Source of the DNA: an uncultured Clostridia bacterium
GTDB lineage: Bacteria; Bacillota; Clostridia; Peptostreptococcales; Anaerovoracaceae
Assembly (NCBI GenBank): GCA_945828095.1
Contig: CALZOZ010000005.1
Span: 1 to 53,824, forward strand
DNA: 53,824 nucleotides
Direction: 5' to 3'
In this document: one piece after another, positions 44,118 through 53,824 of the stretch
How the letters are laid out: the number at the start of each line of letters is the position of its first letter
Numbering within the stretch: the stretch's first letter is position 1
The notes under the pieces: model-generated
Seen by the model: the letters and a program-made list of their open reading frames with translations, nothing else
The model's database searches: none
What the model was told of the DNA's origin: nothing
Translations under genes and position numbers: made by a program

Positions 44118-44936
44118 CTACAGGCCTGTTTCCTTTAAAATAGCCTGTGTCATGCGAATGGCTCTCATGTTTTCCTTTACATCGTGTACTCTAACAAAGG
44201 CCGCGCCTTTTTCCACGCCCATCACCGTAGTAACCAGTGTGCCCTCTACTCTCTGATCCGAAGGCAGGTCCAATGTCAGGCCTATGACTGATTTTCTCGA
44301 TGTAGCAAGAAGAATCGGGAATCCAAGTTCCTTCATCCTCTCCAATCGGTTAATAGCGATGAGATTGTGCTCATATGTCTTGCCAAAACCCACACCCGGG
44401 TCCAGAATAATGTGTTCATCCGGGATTCCGGCTTTGCGTGCGATTTTAACTGACTCTTCAAGGTCTGCAAGCATATCGTCCATGAAACTTTCGTATTCGG
44501 CCTTTTCGCGATTGTGCATCAGGCAGCACGGCACATCATATTCAGCGATGAGTTCTGCCACCTTAGGGTCATATTTAAGTCCCCAGATGTCGTTTACCAT
44601 GTCTGCGCCTGCCTTAAGGGCAGCCTCCACAACCTGACCTTTATAGCTGTCGATGGAGACCGGAATATCGAAATTGGCCTTTATCATCTCTATTACAGGC
44701 ACCACCCTTGAAATTTCTTCTTCTATGGTTATCTGAACATGACCGGGGCGGGTGGATTCTCCGCCTACATCTATAATGGAAGCACCTTCTTCTATCATTT
44801 CAGCCACATGCTTTTTGGCTTTTTCTATGTCGGTCCACTTTCCGCCGTCAGAAAATGAATCCGGCGTAACGTTAAGTATTCCCATTATGTAGCAGTCTGA
44901 TGTCACATCAAAGCTTCGGTTTCCTATTTTCATCAT
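44118..44936 (-). CDS. folP: Dihydropteroate synthase
   Basis: A 272-residue TIM-barrel enzyme joining hydroxymethyldihydropterin pyrophosphate to p-aminobenzoate; the sulfonamide target. Motifs: MGILNVTPDSFSDGG (pterin site), IIDVGGESTRPGH, SIDSYKGQVVEAALKAGADMVNDIWG, ILDPGVGFGKT and LLATSRKSVIG. AAGGAGG precedes the ATG. It stands 38 bases after the HD-protein gene. Confidence 0.97.
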   Translation of the reverse strand: MMKIGNRSFDVTSDCYIMGILNVTPDSFSDGGKWTDIEKAKKHVAEMIEEGASIIDVGGESTRPGHVQITIEEEISRVVPVIEMIKANFDIPVSIDSYKGQVVEAALKAGADMVNDIWGLKYDPKVAELIAEYDVPCCLMHNREKAEYESFMDDMLADLEESVKIARKAGIPDEHIILDPGVGFGKTYEHNLIAINRLERMKELGFPILLATSRKSVIGLTLDLPSDQRVEGTLVTTVMGVEKGAAFVRVHDVKENMRAIRMTQAILKETGL

Positions 44937-44974
44937 TTTTTCCTCCTTGCCGCTGCTTAATGATCAGCTCGCGG

Positions 44975-45457
44975 TTATATGGTAATTTCAAGATTCTTTT
45001 TTTCATCACTCCACTTGCATTCTCGCTGTGCGGAGCAAATCATACACATTCTGGATTTTTTATCAGCTCTGAAAATCAGTCCGGCCATGTCCTCTGCCGA
45101 CCCGCTCTCTTCTTTGCGGTGTGACAGAATCGCCTGGGTAATCTCCCTTTGCTCTTCCTCGTCAAATCCACAATCAGAAAGAATTGTCTCCGCCAGCATA
45201 GCACTTCCTTCCTCGTGGCTGATGCCCTCTTTATACTCAAGGTGTCTGCCTATGTCGTGAAGAAGGGATGCTGCATAAATGTTTTCCTTGGGGAATCCCA
45301 GTCCCTTTTCCAGATTCTCAATATATGCCAGTCGCGCCACATCGAAAAAATGCTCTGCATCATGGCGGCAAAAAATCCTGTCCCTCTCCAGCTCCTCAAT
45401 CTCTCTCAGACTGCTTTGCCATAAAGGGTGATTATATATTCTGTTTACTCTATCCAT
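44975..45457 (-). CDS. HD-domain phosphohydrolase in the folate operon
   Basis: A 160-residue HD-superfamily protein. Metal-ligand motifs are in order: the first His in RHDAEHFFDVARLAY, the HD pair in SLLHDIGRHLEY, the helix EGSAMLAETIL, and a late Cys-rich segment RMCMICSAQREC. The start codon overlaps one base beyond the folE stop (TGA-T-ATG), so it is translationally coupled to folE. The operon has FolE, FolP and FolBK but no phosphatase for dihydroneopterin triphosphate; this enzyme is a natural candidate for that missing step (inference from context; other nucleotides are possible substrates). Confidence 0.82.
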   Translation of the reverse strand: MDRVNRIYNHPLWQSSLREIEELERDRIFCRHDAEHFFDVARLAYIENLEKGLGFPKENIYAASLLHDIGRHLEYKEGISHEEGSAMLAETILSDCGFDEEEQREITQAILSHRKEESGSAEDMAGLIFRADKKSRMCMICSAQRECKWSDEKKNLEITI

Positions 45458-45458
45458 A

Positions 45459-46016
45459 TCACTTATGTTCCAGCATGCGGTAAAAACTGTTCTGAAGTTT
45501 TTCATTATTGTCAAAAATTCCTCTGGTCACCACAGTCACGGTTTTAGTCCCCGGCTTTTTAATGCCGCGCATTGTCATGCACATATGCTCCGCTTCCATA
45601 AACACCATGACTCCCTGCGGTTTCAGTTCTTCCATAAAGGCATCGGCCACCTGAGCAGTCAGACGTTCCTGAAGCTGAAAACGTTTTGCATAAACCTCTA
45701 CGGTTCTGGCTATTTTGCTCAGTCCTACAACCTCTCCATCAGGAATATAGGCCACAGCAGCCGTTCCATAGAATGGCAGCATGTGATGTTCGCAGAAAGA
45801 ATAGAAAGGTATATCCTTTTCCATGACCATATCATTATCGTCAACGTGGAATTTTTTTGCCAGATGGACTGCCGCATCGTCGGTATAACCGGCAGCAAGT
45901 TCCTCGTACATTCTGGCAATCCGGTCAGGTGTTTCCACCAGACCCTCACGGGTTATGTCCTCTCCTATTCCCTCCAGTATTAACTTTACGCCTTCTTTAA
46001 TCTTTTCACTGTTCAT
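45459..46016 (-). CDS. folE: GTP cyclohydrolase I
   Basis: A 185-residue enzyme converting GTP to dihydroneopterin triphosphate, the first step of folate synthesis. Zinc and catalytic motifs: [46 protein letters not shown] and [11 protein letters not shown] (the Cys and His ligands intact). The start at 46016 follows GGGAGA. It heads the folate operon. Confidence 0.97.
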   Translation of the reverse strand: MNSEKIKEGVKLILEGIGEDITREGLVETPDRIARMYEELAAGYTDDAAVHLAKKFHVDDNDMVMEKDIPFYSFCEHHMLPFYGTAAVAYIPDGEVVGLSKIARTVEVYAKRFQLQERLTAQVADAFMEELKPQGVMVFMEAEHMCMTMRGIKKPGTKTVTVVTRGIFDNNEKLQNSFYRMLEHK

Positions 46017-46057
46017 TGTTTTCTCCCGCATACTTTCCAGCCGCCGGGGCGACTGTT

Positions 46058-48166
46058 TTATCTTTTTGTCTTTACGGATATCTTGGTATACGGCGTGTAA
46101 ATCAGTTCTCCGTTGATTTCTCTGACGCCGCGTATCTTATACCAGTAAGTGGTGTTAGGATTTACATCTCTGAAGTTTGTAACGCTTTTTTCTTTTGAAT
46201 CCTTGGTAGTATATATCTTCTTAAAGCCTGATGTCTGCTTGGTTGAACGATATACCTGATAGTAGTCTACATCATAGCCTGAGTTCTTTTTCTTCCATTC
46301 AACCTTTATCTGCTGTCCTGAAAGTTCAGTGGCTTTAGCAGAGACTACCGTTGTTTTCTCTACGCCGGCAATAAGCTTAGCCGCTTTGGCCTCCCTGGCA
46401 TCCTTATCCAATGCTGAAACGGTAAGGGTGACTTCCTTCTTTCCTTCTCCGAATTTTGCTGTCTCTGAAGCGGTAACAGTTATGGTCACAACACCCGGCC
46501 CGACTACAGTTACTCCGCCCTTGTTGCTTACCTTTGCCACCGACTCATCTGATGACTTGTAGGTCAGTGTTCCATCTCCGTCTGATTTTGCATTAAGATT
46601 GAACATCTTGTCAAGCTCTGTACGTTTATATTTCGTATAGGATGTAGTGACAACCTGTGCCGGATTTTTTACTGTCAATGTAAAGGACTTGGACGCACTT
46701 CCTACACTTCCTGTAGCTGCCGCCTTTACGGTAATGGTCGTAGTTCCCGGTCCCTTTACAGTTACTGTTCCGTCTGATGACACTGTCGCCACAGATGTAT
46801 TGCTTGAAGTATATGATATCTTAGCCCCGCTGTACTTGAGAGATACATTCAGGTTAAATGGTGCCTCATTTACCTGGGCTGTAGTCTTCTGGTTTCCTAT
46901 TTTTATGGTCTGCCCTGTCTGGTTGATCTGATACTGAGCAGTCTTCGTACCGCTGTAATTTCCCTTAAAGGTTATCTTGACAGTGGCTGTACCGGCTTCC
47001 ACAGCATTGGAAACGGTATATGTATAGTCAAGGTTGTTTTTCAAAGTTCTGCCCATGTCATCCGTTACAGTGATGCTGGACGGCTTCTGCTCTGTTCCAG
47101 TGTAATCCATATCCGGAATATCTGCAACCCTTATACCGCTTAAATTTGTAGAAGGCTTAATTTCAAAAGGCACCATCTGGTAGTCGCTGTAAAGTCCCTT
47201 TCCCATTATCATGGCATAGGCTGTTCCTGCCTGAGTGTTGTTCACGTACCTTACATTGTAATCCACGCCTTCTGTAAGAGGCACTCCTCCCAGACTTACA
47301 GATACTGAAGGTGTAAATGACTGTCCTCCGATGTATGTATAAGATGAGGAGCCTGTCAGCACAACCTGAGCATTTGCCAGTGAAGACGGGGTGGTCGGCT
47401 GCGGATTTCTGTCTATGTACCAGAAGTTACAGTCATTGCTCGCGCTGATACCGGAAACCTTTCCCGATGAAGCATACTGCCACCAGATATAGTCGCCTTT
47501 GAAGTCGCACTGTGAATTATACTGAGCTGCCCATATAGGGTAATCTTTACCCAAAGCGGCCCCGTCTATAGTATTATTAAGAAAGTTCAGGTTAGCGTAA
47601 ATGCCCGGCTTGTAACCGAGGAGTTTTACTTCTTCGCAGAAAGCTCTTGCTATTTTGGTTGCTTTGGTTTTGCTCAACTTAGCCTGAGTCAGCCTTCCTG
47701 CCGAACCGCCGCTGAACTCATAGTCCATAAATATAGGCAGATCCAACTCGTAGACTCCTGCTTCATGCATCAGTTCCACTGCATATCTGGCCTCTGCAAT
47801 AGCCTCCATCTCATCGATGGCCTGTGAGAAGAAATAGATTCCCACCAGCATTCCTGCCGCCTTTGCGCCCTGAATATTCTGCTTAAAATTATCGTCTGAA
47901 TACATTTTTCCTGCTGCGCCGTATCCTCTGCCGCCTACTCTCACGACAGCAAAGTCTATGCCGTCAGCCTTGGCCTGCTGCCAGTTAATGGTTTTCTGAT
48001 ATATGGAGACATCCAGTCCGTTTACCATCACACTGTTGTCGAATCTGCTGTTATGTGAGTATGTCTTACCCGTATATCTGGACACAGATGTCCCCGCAAA
48101 AGCAAAGGCGGTTGTAAACACCAGTGCCCCTATTAAAATCAAGCTGGTCAGTACCTTTTTTCTCAT
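46058..48166 (-). CDS. Secreted GH25 lysozyme with Ig-like and fibronectin-like domains
   Basis: A 702-residue exported muramidase. Residues 1-24 are a clear signal peptide ([20 protein letters not shown]). The GH25 domain spans about 47-235: [18 protein letters not shown] (catalytic Asp 52 region), [35 protein letters not shown] (the D-x-E pair) and IWWQYASSG. It is followed by two Ig-like repeats ([17 protein letters not shown] and [15 protein letters not shown] types), two Big2-like domains ([32 protein letters not shown]) and a C-terminal fibronectin-III-like domain ([20 protein letters not shown]). No LPxTG or SLH anchor. GGAGGG precedes the ATG at 48166. It probably remodels the cell's own wall or lyses competitors. 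Confidence 0.92.
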   Translation of the reverse strand: MRKKVLTSLILIGALVFTTAFAFAGTSVSRYTGKTYSHNSRFDNSVMVNGLDVSIYQKTINWQQAKADGIDFAVVRVGGRGYGAAGKMYSDDNFKQNIQGAKAAGMLVGIYFFSQAIDEMEAIAEARYAVELMHEAGVYELDLPIFMDYEFSGGSAGRLTQAKLSKTKATKIARAFCEEVKLLGYKPGIYANLNFLNNTIDGAALGKDYPIWAAQYNSQCDFKGDYIWWQYASSGKVSGISASNDCNFWYIDRNPQPTTPSSLANAQVVLTGSSSYTYIGGQSFTPSVSVSLGGVPLTEGVDYNVRYVNNTQAGTAYAMIMGKGLYSDYQMVPFEIKPSTNLSGIRVADIPDMDYTGTEQKPSSITVTDDMGRTLKNNLDYTYTVSNAVEAGTATVKITFKGNYSGTKTAQYQINQTGQTIKIGNQKTTAQVNEAPFNLNVSLKYSGAKISYTSSNTSVATVSSDGTVTVKGPGTTTITVKAAATGSVGSASKSFTLTVKNPAQVVTTSYTKYKRTELDKMFNLNAKSDGDGTLTYKSSDESVAKVSNKGGVTVVGPGVVTITVTASETAKFGEGKKEVTLTVSALDKDAREAKAAKLIAGVEKTTVVSAKATELSGQQIKVEWKKKNSGYDVDYYQVYRSTKQTSGFKKIYTTKDSKEKSVTNFRDVNPNTTYWYKIRGVREINGELIYTPYTKISVKTKR

Positions 48167-48221
48167 TACAAAATTCCCTCCTATTTTTTCTTTTGTGCCT
48201 TGATGCGCATCATCTAGCTGC

Positions 48222-49955
48222 TTAAGCACCCTGTGAATAGTTCTGCAGTTCCTCTTCCTCCAGAATTCTGTATGCAACCTTACCCACAAGGGTCTTAGGC
48301 ATATCGTCTCTGAACTGTATGTCTGAAGGCATAGCATACTTGGCCACATATTTGCTGCAATGTTCCAGAATTGCCTCACGTGCCTCTTCCTCTGATACCT
48401 TAAGACCCGGCTTAAGTACTACAAAAGCCACAACTCTCTGCATCTTCAGCGGATCAGGCACTCCGATGACACAGCTCATATGAACATATTCGTGAGCATC
48501 CAGCACATTTTCTATCTGAGACGGGTAAACATTGTATCCGCTGGTCACGATCATTCTCTTGATTCTCTGGCGGAAATAGATAAAACCGTCCTCGTCCATC
48601 ATGCCCAGGTCTCCTGTGTGAACCCATGTAAGACCGTCTGCATGTCGTTTTAAAGTGTTTGCCGTCTCCTCAGGATTATTTATATACTCCATCATCACCG
48701 TCGGTCCGGCCAGGCATATTTCACCCTCTTCTCCGTAAGGAACCTCTTCCTCAGTACCGGGTTTTACAATCTTATAGAATGTATCCGGGAAAGGCAGCCC
48801 GATGGAGCCTTCCTTTGCCCAGTGAGAAGGTGTCAGGCAGCTTGCAGTGACGCATTCAGTAGTTCCATAGCCTTCACGCACCGGAATGGTAGCACCGTGT
48901 TCTCTGAGGAAAGCATCAAAACGCTTTTTAAGTTCTATGGACAGTGAATCGCCTCCGCTGAAAACTCCCTTAAGGCATGACAAATCCACTCTGTCAAGGG
49001 TCTTCAGTCTTAGCAGTGCCTCATAAAGGGTAGGCACCCCTGCGATAAAGTTCGGTTTATGCTTTTTAAGAAGCTTTGCATAGCTCTGAGGGTTAAATCT
49101 CGGGATAAGCAGGCATCTGCCTCCGTTTGCAAGCATGGAATGTATGCACACTCCCAGTCCGAAGCCGTGGAAAATCGGCATTACCGCCAGCATCTTGTCT
49201 CCCGGTTTGAACATAGGATTTGTGGCTATTATCTGCTGGCAAAGTGCGTTAAAGTTAAGATTTGAAAGCAGAATGCCCTTGGTGGTTCCCGTAGTTCCTC
49301 CGCTGTAAAGAATAACTGCCGGGTCCTGAGATTTTCTTTCCACATGGAAAGGGCCGTGATAATTGTTTCCGTCTTTCAAAAACTTTTCCCACCATACGAT
49401 TTCAGCGTTAGCAGGAACTTTCTTAATCTTGCGTCCCTGTGCCAGATAGTAACCTTTTTTCTTGATTGGGCTGAGCACATCCTTGATGCTGGTTAATATC
49501 AAGCTTCTGATAGGCACGTTGCCTCTGATGTTTTCGAACTTGCCGTAGAACTGATCTAAAGTAATGCAGACAACACTGGCCGATTCCTTCAGATAAAACT
49601 CAATTTCCTTTTCGCTTGAAAGGGGATGAACCATGTTGGCAATAGCTCCGATTTTGTTAATGGCATAAAACATAATAACAGCCTGGGGAGCGTTAGGCAT
49701 GCAGATGGTAACTCTCTCACCCTCTTTAACGCCGATGGCGGCCAGTGCTCTTGCACACTCGTCCACTTTTTTGATAAAGTCCTTGTACTTTACTTTGCCT
49801 CCCATAAAATCATAGGCTATGTAATCTGGATAATTTACTGCAATTTCAGCTACTCTGTCGTACATTGAGCCTTGAAAATATTCAAGGTGAGCAGGTACAC
49901 CACCAAGATTCTTAATCCATGGTGTCCTTACATTCATATTGTCATAATTATTCAT
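48222..49955 (-). CDS. AMP-forming acyl-CoA synthetase-like ligase
   Basis: A 577-residue ANL-superfamily enzyme. Motifs: VILYSGGTTGTTKGILLSN (phosphate-binding loop), REGYGTTECVTASCLTP, GLTWVHTGDLGMMDEDGFIYFRQRIKRMIVTSGYNVYPSQIE-type hinge block, and the C-terminal PKTLVGKVAYR with the catalytic lysine context. The likely substrate is a medium- or long-chain fatty acid. AGAGGT precedes the ATG. Its start overlaps the stop of the upstream E2/CAT-like gene by 8 bases, so the two are translationally coupled and likely work together (inference). Confidence 0.9.
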   Translation of the reverse strand: MNNYDNMNVRTPWIKNLGGVPAHLEYFQGSMYDRVAEIAVNYPDYIAYDFMGGKVKYKDFIKKVDECARALAAIGVKEGERVTICMPNAPQAVIMFYAINKIGAIANMVHPLSSEKEIEFYLKESASVVCITLDQFYGKFENIRGNVPIRSLILTSIKDVLSPIKKKGYYLAQGRKIKKVPANAEIVWWEKFLKDGNNYHGPFHVERKSQDPAVILYSGGTTGTTKGILLSNLNFNALCQQIIATNPMFKPGDKMLAVMPIFHGFGLGVCIHSMLANGGRCLLIPRFNPQSYAKLLKKHKPNFIAGVPTLYEALLRLKTLDRVDLSCLKGVFSGGDSLSIELKKRFDAFLREHGATIPVREGYGTTECVTASCLTPSHWAKEGSIGLPFPDTFYKIVKPGTEEEVPYGEEGEICLAGPTVMMEYINNPEETANTLKRHADGLTWVHTGDLGMMDEDGFIYFRQRIKRMIVTSGYNVYPSQIENVLDAHEYVHMSCVIGVPDPLKMQRVVAFVVLKPGLKVSEEEAREAILEHCSKYVAKYAMPSDIQFRDDMPKTLVGKVAYRILEEEELQNYSQGA

Positions 49956-50823
49956 AATCTACCTCTTGGTCTGCCGGAAGCTCCAGAAGCTCCGGATGCT
50001 GCAATAAGTGCTTTAACAGTTTTATTGTCTTTGAATAGTAATAACCGTCGGCAATTCGTTCGTCTATGGTAAGCCCAAGGTCGATGGTTTCCTTCATAGT
50101 CACGTTTCCCTTTTCATCGTAGAAAGGACTCAGCTTTTTTTCACCGATTATGACAAAAAGTGAATTGGTGCCCCAGTTGGAAAGATGGTGATAACCGGAC
50201 TTAAGCTTTATTGAGCCCAGGTTTGTTATGAAGCAGGAAGCATAGTTAGGATCGGTCTTTACTAAAAATTCCGGTACCCTACCATAAAAGTCCAGCTTTC
50301 TGAGAATCCACATCACAAATGTGAGAACCGGCTTTGGAAGTTTTTTCAGTCCTTCCATGCCCGCTGTGGAATTGTCCGGTGCATCTCCTCGGCAGCTGTG
50401 AATCTCATCCATTATCTTCCGATGTACGGTGTCCAGAGTTGTATCCGGCTCAAAAGGAATAAATGCCAGAGCCTCGTGAGCCTCGTCCTTAAACTCTTTC
50501 TTGACCACAAAACCCATGGTCAGTTCATTTCTCTGATAAATTCGGTATCCCTGTATAAACCGATTCATCTTAGGTCTCAGAGTGATAGTCTTTACCAGAG
50601 CCGCAATGAGCACCTGGAAGAACTTATACAGGTCGCCCTCGTTGTTTCTGTTCTTTTCCTCGAGATATCTGTTTATAGGTTCCAGATCGATTCTCTCGCT
50701 GATGAAAGCCTCGTTATCTGCCCTGTTAGGGTATATGTACGGCATAATAGTGTGCAGTGCATCCAGATCTCTCAGCCAGACACCGTCCCGTCTGTCTCCT
50801 CGTTTTCTCTTTTTCTTATCCAT
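49948..50823 (-). CDS. CAT/E2-fold acyltransferase-like protein lacking the usual catalytic His
   Basis: A 291-residue protein resembling the catalytic domain of 2-oxoacid dehydrogenase E2/chloramphenicol acetyltransferase: IDLEPINRYLEEKN, FQVLIAALVKTITLRPKMNRF, ASCFITNLGSIKLKSGYHHLSNWGTNS-type core and a C-terminal LTIDERIADGYYYSKT. The HxxxDG active-site motif appears as DERIADG (254-260), with Glu 255 in place of His and the Asp-Gly kept. No lipoyl or peripheral-subunit-binding domain is present. The start at 50823 follows AGAGGA. It is coupled by overlap to an acyl-CoA synthetase-like gene, so it may take an acyl-CoA or acyl-AMP partner; with an altered active site it may be non-catalytic. 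Function unknown. Confidence 0.78.
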   Translation of the reverse strand: MDKKKRKRGDRRDGVWLRDLDALHTIMPYIYPNRADNEAFISERIDLEPINRYLEEKNRNNEGDLYKFFQVLIAALVKTITLRPKMNRFIQGYRIYQRNELTMGFVVKKEFKDEAHEALAFIPFEPDTTLDTVHRKIMDEIHSCRGDAPDNSTAGMEGLKKLPKPVLTFVMWILRKLDFYGRVPEFLVKTDPNYASCFITNLGSIKLKSGYHHLSNWGTNSLFVIIGEKKLSPFYDEKGNVTMKETIDLGLTIDERIADGYYYSKTIKLLKHLLQHPELLELPADQEVDYE

Positions 50824-50991
50824 TGTGTTCCTCTTTTTGCTATATTCACCTGTAACATGTAAAATGTACATTCATGCAAGCCTTTTTAAAATCATGTGCG
50901 TGGCAAACATTTTTTCATTATACCATATTTTTCGATAAAATTCTACCGAAAGGCGGTATTAACCATTTTTTCCCAATAAAAAAGAGCTGCT

Positions 50992-52140
50992 CTAGCTGAA
51001 CAACTCTTTTATTTTTTCTGCGAATCCGCTTTTTTTCTGGTAGCAATCCTCGGTAACGGCCTTTCCCATTTCCTCAATTGCCTTTTTCTGCTTATGGTTG
51101 AGTTTTGTAGGCACTTCCAGATTAACCTTTACATAAAGATCACCCTTTGCTTCGCGCTTCAGGTACTTGATACCCTTTTCCTTCAGACGGAAAGTGGTTC
51201 CCGGCTGAGTTCCTGCAGGAATCTTATAGGAAACCTTGCCTTCCAGAGAAGGCACTATGATTTCTGCGCCCAGAGCCGCCTGATCAAAGCTGATAGGAAT
51301 TTCAAGGTAGAGGTCCGCTCCCTGTCTCTTGAATACCTTATGCGGTTTAACATTAAGCACGATATATAAGTCACCTGCCGGTCCTCCGTTGTAACCCGGT
51401 TCGCCCTGACCTCTGATAGGAATTACGCTTTCGTTATCAACGCCTGCAGGAATGTCCACTGTAATGGTTACATTCTTGCGGATGCGTCCTGTTCCCTTGC
51501 AGTCAGGACATGCTTCCTCTATAACCTGGCCGGTGCCTCCGCACTGGTCACAGGTAGTAACACTCTGGAACTGTCCGAAAGGAGTTCTCTGCATCTGGCT
51601 GATCTGGCCTGTTCCGTTACACTTCGGACATGTCTTCTTGGATGTTCCCGGCTTGGTTCCTTCGCCGTTACAGGTGCTGCATGCCACGTATTTACTCAGT
51701 TCTATAGTCTTCTTAGTACCAAAAGCTGCCTCTTCAAATGTGATGGTGATGGCCTTCTGAAGATCTTTTCCCTTACGCGGGCTGTTAGCTCTGCGCTGCT
51801 GACCTCCGCCTCCAAAACCGCCGAAAGCGCCGCCGAACATATCAAAGATATCATCAAAACCAAATCCGCCGCCTCCGAATCCTCCGAAGCCGCCACCGCC
51901 AAAGCCGTTAGGATCTACTCCGGCGTGGCCGAATCTGTCATACTTGCTCTTTTTGTCGGGGTCAGACAGTACGCTGTATGCTTCATTGATTTCTTTGAAT
52001 TTTTCTTCAGCTTCTTTATCGCCCGGGTTTTTATCAGGATGATACTTCATGGCCATCTTTCGGAAAGCCTTTTTTATTTCATCATCGCTTGCGCCCTTTT
52101 TTAAGCCAAGCACTTCATAGTAATCGCGTTTTTCTGCCAT
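50992..52140 (-). CDS. dnaJ: Chaperone protein DnaJ
   Basis: A 382-residue type I J-protein, DnaK co-chaperone. J domain (1-70) with the HPD tripeptide (YHPDKNPGD), a Gly/Phe-rich region (about 75-120), four CxxCxGxG zinc repeats ([32 protein letters not shown]) and the C-terminal substrate-binding domains ([20 protein letters not shown]). GAGGAAG precedes the ATG. It follows dnaK on the same strand, but the 224-base gap holds one long hairpin, which may separate their expression. prmA, often next, is far away in this genome. Confidence 0.97.
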   Translation of the reverse strand: MAEKRDYYEVLGLKKGASDDEIKKAFRKMAMKYHPDKNPGDKEAEEKFKEINEAYSVLSDPDKKSKYDRFGHAGVDPNGFGGGGFGGFGGGGFGFDDIFDMFGGAFGGFGGGGQQRRANSPRKGKDLQKAITITFEEAAFGTKKTIELSKYVACSTCNGEGTKPGTSKKTCPKCNGTGQISQMQRTPFGQFQSVTTCDQCGGTGQVIEEACPDCKGTGRIRKNVTITVDIPAGVDNESVIPIRGQGEPGYNGGPAGDLYIVLNVKPHKVFKRQGADLYLEIPISFDQAALGAEIIVPSLEGKVSYKIPAGTQPGTTFRLKEKGIKYLKREAKGDLYVKVNLEVPTKLNHKQKKAIEEMGKAVTEDCYQKKSGFAEKIKELFS

Positions 52141-52173
52141 AATCTTCCTCTTCTAAATACAAATCACATGATA

Positions 52174-52357
52174 ATATATGAGCTGCAGACGGCGATTTTT
52201 CGCATAATTGCTGCTGTTTCACGCACAAGCAAGGAAAGAGAATGGAGTAAGGAAAAGTTCTGACAGCGTAGCTGGACAGAATTTTCCACCCATTCTCTCC
52301 GATGCGAGCAGATGAAACAGCCAATTGTGTGAAACCAGCCGTCTGCAGCATTATATA
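52174..52357. repeat. Long imperfect inverted repeat between dnaK and dnaJ
   Basis: Nearly the whole intergenic region folds on itself: AATATAT ends; GCTGCAGACGGC (52182-52193) with GCCGTCTGCAGC (52338-52349), 12 bp perfect; CATAATTG with CAATTGTG (one G-T); GCTGTTTCA (52213-52221) with TGAAACAGC (52313-52321); GAGAATGG (52238-52245) with CCATTCTC (52290-52297); GGAAAA with TTTTCC; TTCTG with CAGAA; CAGC with GCTG around a GTA loop. There is no T-run directly after the outer stem on the minus strand. Confidence 0.85.
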
Positions 52358-52364
52358 TTATCCA

Positions 52365-53824
52365 TTATTTATCGTCATCTACAACTGTGTAGTCTGCATC
52401 CACTACATTGTCATCTGCCGAACCTGCCTGAGCTCCGCCCATGTTAGGACCTGCGCCTGCACCCATGTCAGGGCCTGCACCAGCAGCTGCCTGTGCAGCC
52501 TGTGCCTGCTCATAAAGCTTGGTTGAGATGATGTGGAACTTTTCTGTAAGAGCTTCTGTCTTTTCCTTGATCTGATCTGCAGTTCCGTTGTTGAGAACAG
52601 CCTGAAGCTGATCCTTGGCATCAGTAATCTGAGTCTTTTCTTCTTCGGTAATCTTGCCGTCAAGTTCCTTCAGTGATTTTTCTGTTTCGTAGATTAAGGA
52701 TTCAGCTCTGTTTCTGAGTTCAACCTCTTCCTTTCTCTTCTTATCCTCTTCAGCATACTGTTCAGCTTCCTTAACCTTTCTGTTGATTTCATCTTCGGAA
52801 AGGTTTGTTGAGGAAGTGATAGTAATTCTCTGTTCCTTACCTGTTCCCATATCCTTTGCAGATACATTTACAATACCGTTAGCGTCGATATCAAATGTAA
52901 CCTCGATCTGAGGAATTCCACGAGGAGCCGGAGCGATTCCTGTAAGCTGGAATCTGCCGAGAGTGGTATTACCTGCTGCCATTTCTCTTTCACCCTGCAT
53001 TACATGGATGTCTACTGCTGTCTGGTTGTCAGCTGCGGTTGAGAAGATCTGGCTCTTCTTAGTAGGAATAGTTGTATTTCTTTCGATTAACTTGGTAGCT
53101 ACGCCGCCGAGAGTTTCGATGGAAAGCGATAACGGTGTTACATCGAGAAGAAGTACGTCGTGAACTTCACCTGTCAGTACGCCTGCCTGAATAGCTGCAC
53201 CTACTGCAACACATTCATCCGGGTTGATGCCCTTGAAAGGTTCCTTGCCTGTTACTCTCTTAACAGCCTCCTGAACTGCAGGGATTCTTGTGGAACCGCC
53301 AACCAGGATAACCTTTGCGATATCTGCTGTAGTAACGCCTGCGTCCTTCATAGCCTTATTCATAGGCTCGATAGTTCTCTGTACCAGGTGTTCTGTCAGC
53401 TGGTCGAATTTAGCTCTTGTAAGGTCTACATTCATGTGAAGAGGACCCTCTGCAGTAACTGTGATGAAAGGCAGGTTGATGTTGGCTGTCTGCGAGGATG
53501 AAAGTTCCTTCTTTGCCTTTTCTGCTGCTTCCTTCAGTCTCTGAAGAGCCATATTGTCAGCTCTCAGGTCAACACCGTGTTCCTTTGCAAAGTTGTCAGC
53601 AAGGTAGTTCATGATTACTTCGTCGAAGTCGTCGCCGCCAAGGTGAGTATCGCCGTTTGTTGCCAGAACTTCGAATACGCCGTCACCCAGTTCAAGGATG
53701 GATACATCGAATGTACCGCCGCCCAGGTCGTATACAAGGATCTTGTGTGAACCTTCTTCTTTATCAAGTCCGTATGCCAGTGAAGCAGCTGTAGGCTCGT
53801 TGATGATTCTCTTTACATCAAGAC
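52365..53824 (-). CDS. dnaK: Chaperone protein DnaK (5' end outside the window)
   Basis: The C-terminal 485 residues of the Hsp70 chaperone; the gene continues past the right edge, so roughly the first 130-140 residues are missing. Visible: the nucleotide-binding domain signature [20 protein letters not shown] followed by [14 protein letters not shown], the [17 protein letters not shown] segment, [18 protein letters not shown], the linker [19 protein letters not shown], the substrate-binding domain, the lid helices and a Gly/Ala/Met-rich tail ending in EDD-like [13 protein letters not shown]. hrcA and grpE, expected upstream, would lie outside the window. Confidence 0.98.
   Translation of the reverse strand, partial: LDVKRIINEPTAASLAYGLDKEEGSHKILVYDLGGGTFDVSILELGDGVFEVLATNGDTHLGGDDFDEVIMNYLADNFAKEHGVDLRADNMALQRLKEAAEKAKKELSSSQTANINLPFITVTAEGPLHMNVDLTRAKFDQLTEHLVQRTIEPMNKAMKDAGVTTADIAKVILVGGSTRIPAVQEAVKRVTGKEPFKGINPDECVAVGAAIQAGVLTGEVHDVLLLDVTPLSLSIETLGGVATKLIERNTTIPTKKSQIFSTAADNQTAVDIHVMQGEREMAAGNTTLGRFQLTGIAPAPRGIPQIEVTFDIDANGIVNVSAKDMGTGKEQRITITSSTNLSEDEINRKVKEAEQYAEEDKKRKEEVELRNRAESLIYETEKSLKELDGKITEEEKTQITDAKDQLQAVLNNGTADQIKEKTEALTEKFHIISTKLYEQAQAAQAAAGAGPDMGAGAGPNMGGAQAGSADDNVVDADYTVVDDDK

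Noticed and set aside
45465-45983. 172-residue plus-strand frame opposite folE
   Set aside because: Antisense shadow of folE; no ribosome binding site.

Overview
The window looks like chromosomal DNA from an anaerobic, endospore-forming, amino-acid-fermenting member of the Clostridia (Bacillota). Spore genes (gpr, spoIIP, a GerA-family germinant receptor subunit), clostridial-type folate and dnaK-dnaJ genes, strong AGGAGG ribosome binding sites and many NhaC/short-chain-fatty-acid type transporters support this. A finer taxonomic call is not possible from sequence alone. I see no insertion sequence, prophage or CRISPR array.

Layout. 1-6.1 kb: a sigma-54 locus. An unusual enhancer-binding protein has an N-terminal domain resembling the lysine-fermentation enzyme L-erythro-3,5-diaminohexanoate dehydrogenase. 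It is flanked by two Na+/H+-antiporter-like carriers and a 79-residue protein of unknown function; each of these three genes has its own -24/-12 promoter, and paired copies of a shared 14-bp putative enhancer site lie nearby. 6.2-8.6 kb: polysaccharide deacetylase, a small membrane protein, a FeoB-associated Cys-rich protein divergent from a short DtxR regulator with palindromic operators, an array of hairpin repeats, and tRNA-Gly(CCC). 8.7-21.1 kb: mainly minus-strand housekeeping and spore genes (prmA-rsmE, lepA-hemW, glpK-acyltransferase, gpr-spoIIP), with a MerR regulator, a PD-(D/E)XK-like protein and a second hairpin array. 21.2-25.6 kb: a second sigma-54 regulon (alanine-dehydrogenase-like gene, activator, NhaC antiporter) with two -24/-12 promoters and its own pairs of enhancer-like sites. 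25.9-32.1 kb: an AT-richer hyuA-hyuB-nhaC cluster divergent from a LysR regulator. 32.2-37.7 kb: rpsT, a Mur-ligase/leucine-rich-repeat fusion, an AtoE short-chain fatty acid transporter and a GPH-type transporter behind a MerR-type promoter. 37.8-50.8 kb: an acyl-CoA synthetase, a GerA protein, gltX, a folate operon (folE-HD-folP-folBK), a secreted GH25 lysozyme, and a second AMP-forming ligase translationally coupled to an E2/CAT-fold acyltransferase that lacks the usual catalytic histidine. 51-53.8 kb: dnaJ and a dnaK cut by the window edge, separated by an intergenic region that folds almost entirely into one long hairpin.

How it fits together: the two sigma-54 activators appear to switch on amino-acid uptake or ion exchange together with amino-acid catabolism (one activator linked by its sensor domain to lysine-type fermentation, the other to alanine). 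The AtoE carrier would handle short-chain acid products. This coupling is inferred from promoter and enhancer-site patterns, not demonstrated.
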